Below are positions 60,505 through 64,000 of a stretch of 64,000 nucleotides of DNA, one piece after another. The stretch comes from Penelope pileata (Eukaryota > Chordata > Aves > Galliformes > Cracidae), in assembly GCA_013396635.1 (NCBI GenBank), contig WBMW01003926.1, positions 1,258,965 through 1,322,964 on the forward strand, written 5' to 3'. Each line of letters opens with the position of its first letter. The stretch's first letter is position 1. The notes beneath the pieces were generated by a model that had not been told where the DNA came from, made no database searches, and saw only the letters and a list, made by a program, of their open reading frames with translations. A program made the position numbers and the translations under genes.

Positions 60505-60697
60505 TGTGACATCACAGGGGACAGGTCACAATGAGGGGTGGCGTTGCGGCCATGAGCACAGCACTGCTGCACTTTGGTCCATGCCATCAGTGAGTGCAGC
60601 AGCAGGGCTTGGGGCTGCCTCCCTGCTCCCTTGCCCCGCTCCTACCTGATCCCCAGGTCCCCAGCCCCACTGACCCTCTCTCTTCTGCCTCTTCCAG
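60505..60697 (+). promoter_or_regulatory. Upstream exon, intron and possible promoter of the ITPRIPL1-like gene
   Basis: A donor (CATCA|GTGAGT, GT at 60600-60601) and an acceptor ending at 60697 define a short 98-bp intron in front of the coding exon. The same layout in the 31-kb pseudogene supports it. Upstream lies a perfect 7-bp inverted repeat, CCTGTGACATCACAGG at about 60504-60519, followed by GGACAGGTCA, a nuclear-receptor-type half-site. Promoter function is inferred only from position. Confidence 0.5.
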
Positions 60698-60700
60698 ACC

Positions 60701-61718
60701 ATGAATTTGGTGGCTGTCCTAGCCTTGTTGATGCAGAATGTGCAAACTGTTGGTGAAGAGCTGGATGCAGCCGCGCTCAGCCGCATGCAGCAGCGCAAGG
60801 TCTATCTACGAGAGCAGATGACGCGGCTGCTGCAGGAGATCGAGACAGAGCAGAGCAGGATGGGCATGCCAGCCCTGCTCTTTGCTGTGCTGCGGTCTTG
60901 GCAGTTCTGGGCCTTGGCTGCAGTGCTCATCACTCTTGTCATGTTCATCCAGCTGCACTGGAAAAGGAGACGTGAAATGTACGTCCGACGTGTGCTGGAA
61001 GCATTCTCTAGCAAAGAGAAGGAGAAGGAGGAGGACCACGATTCCTATAGGAGCAGGTTTTACTTGGAGTTCTCCATTTGGCCACTGAAGAACAGGCGAC
61101 CCATATGCAAGGTGGTGGAGGAGCTGGTAGAGGAACTTCTCTGCGTCTGTGAGACGGTTCCCAAGAGTTATTTCATGCCACGGTTGCAGACAGCCATTGG
61201 GGTGGGCCTTGGCTTTGAAGGCAGTGGTCCCTATGGCAGCCACATGGTGTACCGGATGCTCGTGCCCCTGAAGGCACCCCCTGGACACAGCTTCCACCTG
61301 GAGGAGGGCCCCGCAGGGCAGACAGGGGAGNGGCCCTGCAGGGCAGACAGGGGAGAGGAACTCCTGCCTGCGCGTGGAACTGCAGTGCACGTGCAGAAGG
61401 GAGGAGCTGCTGGGGGACATGCTCTGCTTCCTCCACCACCCCGAGGAGCAGCTGAGGAGGAGGCAGATGCCCAGCCTCCTAGACACCCTCTGCAGCGATG
61501 GCTACCTTGACGTGCAGAAAACTGCAACCTGGCTCCAGGAACTGGTGACAGCAGCCTGGCGGGAGATGCCTCAAGCGTCCACCATGCAGCTGGAGGTGCT
61601 GCCCTCCAGCCGCTTCTGCAAGTTCAGGCTGATCACCGCCTCCTCCCAGGTCACCTACGTTGAGCTCATGCTTGGGGTGCAGCAAGGCGACTCGGACACC
61701 TTCCTCAGCTTCGAGTAG
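60701..61718 (+). pseudogene. ITPRIPL1-like gene: frame broken by N-containing duplication, C-terminus truncated
   Basis: Resembles inositol 1,4,5-trisphosphate receptor-interacting protein-like 1, a membrane protein of the ITPRIP/Mab-21-related family that is multi-copy in birds. The ATG at 60701 follows a strong acceptor (CTCTTCCAG ending at 60697). Residues 1-15 are hydrophobic, about 20-52 could form a coiled coil (MQQRKVYLREQM), and about 68-86 form a membrane segment followed by KRRR. Then come VVEELVEELL, FMPRLQTAIGVG, VYRMLVPLK and PPGHSFHLEEG to residue 203. The frame is lost at N61331, inside a 24-bp direct repeat. It resumes in another frame as LRVELQCTCRREELLGDMLC, LLDTLCSDGYLDVQKTA and VLPSSRFCKF up to a TAG at 61716. 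The repeat plus N is 25 nt, so the break is probably an assembly error. Without it about 330 residues are encoded, against roughly 550 in the family as I recall, because the C-terminal third is not recognisable after FLSFE. It is either a truncated gene or a decaying copy. Confidence 0.82.
61307..61355. repeat. 24-bp direct repeat around N61331
   Basis: GGCCCCGCAGGGCAGACAGG begins the left copy at 61307-61330. The right copy at 61332-61355 differs by C to T at one base. The repeat plus N adds 25 nt and shifts the frame of the ITPRIPL1-like gene. Confidence 0.92.
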
Positions 61719-64000
61719 GCTGTGCTGCAGCACCCGTGCCTTCAAGACCTTTGACACTCACCTCCTCACCGCTCTCTCCTGGGCAAGTTGGCACAGGATG
61801 GATTTCCAGCCCTGCAGGCAGTGATTCATTCAGACTGGTGGCTACAGAAGGACTGACAGCCTGCTTGCCACTTGCCGCAGAGCTGAGCACGCTGGACCTT
61901 GCAGAAGACGCTGCTCAGCACACAGCTGGAATTGCTCCCGCACGCTTTCTCCAAAGCAAAACCACGCCTGGGGGAGCCACATCACATGCAGCTGAAGAAG
62001 CTGCTGCATGCACATTTGAAACAGAGACTCCTCGAACCACCAGCTGGGCAGGACCTCTCCAAGAGCATTCCAGGAGCTTTGGCCTCCACAAAAATGCCAA
62101 TAAATGGCTTGCTGGAAGAAAGGCTCTGTCTGTGAGTGTCCTGCTGAAGGAGGGGCCCCCAGAGGCACTTGCCCGGTACTGTGGCAAGATGGCTTTAGAC
62201 TGCTGCCAAGGTGAGAGACTCCACCATCTCTCTGGGCAATTAGTCTAAGTGCTCAGTCACCCTCACCTTGAATGAATGCTTTCTGATATTCAGACAGTCT
62301 TGCATACTCTTCTAGTCATGCAGAATCCTGTCCCTTTTTAGAAGAATCATTATCAACTTCCCAGAAACTTGAATGAGTTCCAAAGCATTGGCACTGAAAA
62401 GGCCTGGAAGAAGCTGCCTGCTTCAGCCACATCTTCACTAGGAAGGTAGATGCATCCCAGATCTTTCCAGAATTTCTTCAATGCAATCATGATAAGAGAA
62501 ATATAAAATTTGTATTTTACCTGCTGATTAAGTATTGTCATACCTAGAATAGCCACACATCTGTACAAGTGTAGATCTTAACCTTTTGGATTGAGATGAA
62601 CTCACATACAGAAGTTTTCTGCAACCTGATGGCAGAGACAGGCTTTTCGTATTGTGCTCTCTTAAAACTCTTCTGAACACCAAAGAACATCGGCCTTCTT
62701 TGCTCTTATAACTTGCAGAAAGCACAGGTGCCTTCTTGCCCAATACACATTTTCCCATGTGATCACAAGACAGACATTCCTTCAGGAAGCCAGAGAAGAA
62801 GGAAAAACCTAGACACGATTCCCTTCAGCTGTAACAGATGCTGATGGTTTGGGATATATGATCCAAATTAGCTGAAACATGAGGGAATAAAATGGAAACA
62901 ATCTGTTCTACACCTGAATAAGCATCAGTGTCACGACACTGCAGATTCTGTGTTCATGCACAACAGAATGTTCCTGCAACAGGGACCTGCAGTAAAAAAA
63001 GGTTGCGCCAGCCATGTATCTGTATTTGCAATTAATACTGGTTCTGCTTCAAAACATGCAATGTTTTATTACCTCTAAAGCTTGCACACCATTCACCTGC
63101 AATTACTCTGCCAGGAAAAACGGAAGGCAGTAATTTTGTTCCAGGATTTGTTCACTGAAGGATCCATTGTACTACAGATTGTCTTTTTAAGACGATACAA
63201 AATGAAATGCTCTAGGAAAGGCCCTAATCAGTTTTCATTTCATTCGTTTATTTGGGATCTCAAATCACATAACAACCATCTTATCAGATTTTTCTCTGAT
63301 TAAACTCTCTGCAGCCTTTCTCCTTGCAGAAATTGTAAAACAGCCAAAAAAAAAATCAACGTAAGGAGGACACAGTGGAGATCTGGAGATGGCCTATAGC
63401 TTTTAACACACTTTCCTGGACTCATTGAGTTTAATCCCGATTGGAATCACAAGGCAAAATACCAGTGTCTGTTCACTTCATCTTAAATCCCTCTAAAGCA
63501 CTTGTTCCTATCAGAAAGCAGTCATATAATCAGTCATAATTCAGCGTGTTACAGTCTGTTCATAAGGAAGACTTAACTGAAGAAAGAAGACCCTGGCAGG
63601 CCACGATTACAGTGCTTTGGCTGAGAGCTGTGAAGGAAGATTACAGAGTGATTTCTCTGAATTATCATGCTAGAAATGCATGAGTCTGCCACATTCTTCA
63701 ACACTACAAATACTTTTCCTGGAAAAATAGTCACTTCGGTTACAGATATCAGGGAGGAATCTAATGCTATTAAACTCAGTGATAAAAATGTGCTGACTTC
63801 AATAGATTCAGACTTCACTTACTGGGTGTGTAGAAGAAAAAAATGTCAGTATTTCTCTAAAAGTCAGAAGGGACTCTCCAAGTACCTCTGGTGTAGCCTG
63901 GCAGAGGTCTGGTTTCTGCACCCCTTTTATGCACACGTGAGAAGAAGCAAAAGTACACAACCTGTGCTCTCACTTACCTCATGTACACACCAGCAGACAT
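61719..64000. other. No gene recognised downstream of the ITPRIPL1-like gene
   Basis: Open frames at 61736-62248 (+) and 61842-62168 (-) do not match the missing ITPRIPL1 C-terminus as I know it. Sequence beyond 62.3 kb is AT-rich. By synteny GMFB should follow, and part of its 3' UTR could lie here on the minus strand (a TTTATT occurs at about 63248), but no GMFB codons are seen. Confidence 0.6.

Noticed and set aside
61736..62248. C-terminal remainder of the ITPRIPL1-like protein
   Set aside because: None of the three plus frames shows the late-family motifs I would expect.
62300..64000. GMFB 3' UTR on the minus strand
   Set aside because: Expected by synteny, but no GMFB coding sequence is visible and a UTR cannot be recognised by eye.
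1..64000. tRNA genes, CRISPR arrays, bacterial operons, endogenous retroviruses
   Set aside because: I looked for tRNA B-box patterns, regularly spaced direct repeats, and LTR pairs with primer-binding sites, and saw none. The DNA is plainly vertebrate nuclear sequence.

Overview
This is vertebrate nuclear DNA, almost certainly from a bird and most likely a galliform. It has no operons or prokaryotic gene signals. Coding sequence is split into short exons with consensus GT-AG junctions, CR1 LINE fragments are scattered throughout, and hAT-type DNA transposon relics are present. Two multi-exon genes can be read completely and both match vertebrate families residue for residue in their key motifs. 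They are CDKN3 (KAP, a dual-specificity phosphatase) on the + strand at 43.0-48.3 kb and CNIH1 (a cornichon cargo receptor) on the - strand at 52.7-58.0 kb. The two genes are convergent. This is the vertebrate BMP4 - CDKN3 - CNIH1 - GMFB neighbourhood (human 14q22, chicken chromosome 5).

Layout. 1-42.8 kb: long non-coding region upstream of CDKN3, which by synteny is part of the gene desert toward BMP4. It holds short CR1 pieces, three copies of one non-autonomous hAT element (19.1-20.0, 23.0-23.8 and 38.8-39.8 kb, each with recognisable terminal repeats and 8-bp target duplications), an internally deleted ITPRIPL1-like pseudogene (31.3-31.9 kb, - strand), and several AT-rich, repeat-free blocks that look like conserved non-coding elements. 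39.5-42.6 kb: a near-identical 1.17-kb block appears twice and a 192-bp block appears twice, joined through single N characters, which is best explained as mis-joined overlapping contigs. 42.8-43.0 kb: the CDKN3 promoter, with four CCAAT boxes, a CHR-like element and a CpG island. 43-48.3 kb: CDKN3. 52.7-58.0 kb: CNIH1, with a CpG-island promoter at its 5' end. 59.2-60.0 kb: the 3' part of a CR1 LINE. 60.5-61.7 kb: an ITPRIPL1-like gene whose frame is broken by a 25-base N-containing duplication and whose C-terminal third is not recognisable. 61.7-64 kb: no gene recognised; GMFB is expected next.

The genes do not form a pathway. CDKN3 acts on cell-cycle CDKs and CNIH1 on ER export; they are neighbours by ancient synteny. 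The main features specific to this window are the two ITPRIPL1-like copies flanking the conserved pair, the hAT family, the cell-cycle promoter architecture of CDKN3, and three separate assembly scars marked by single Ns, one of which falsely breaks a gene.
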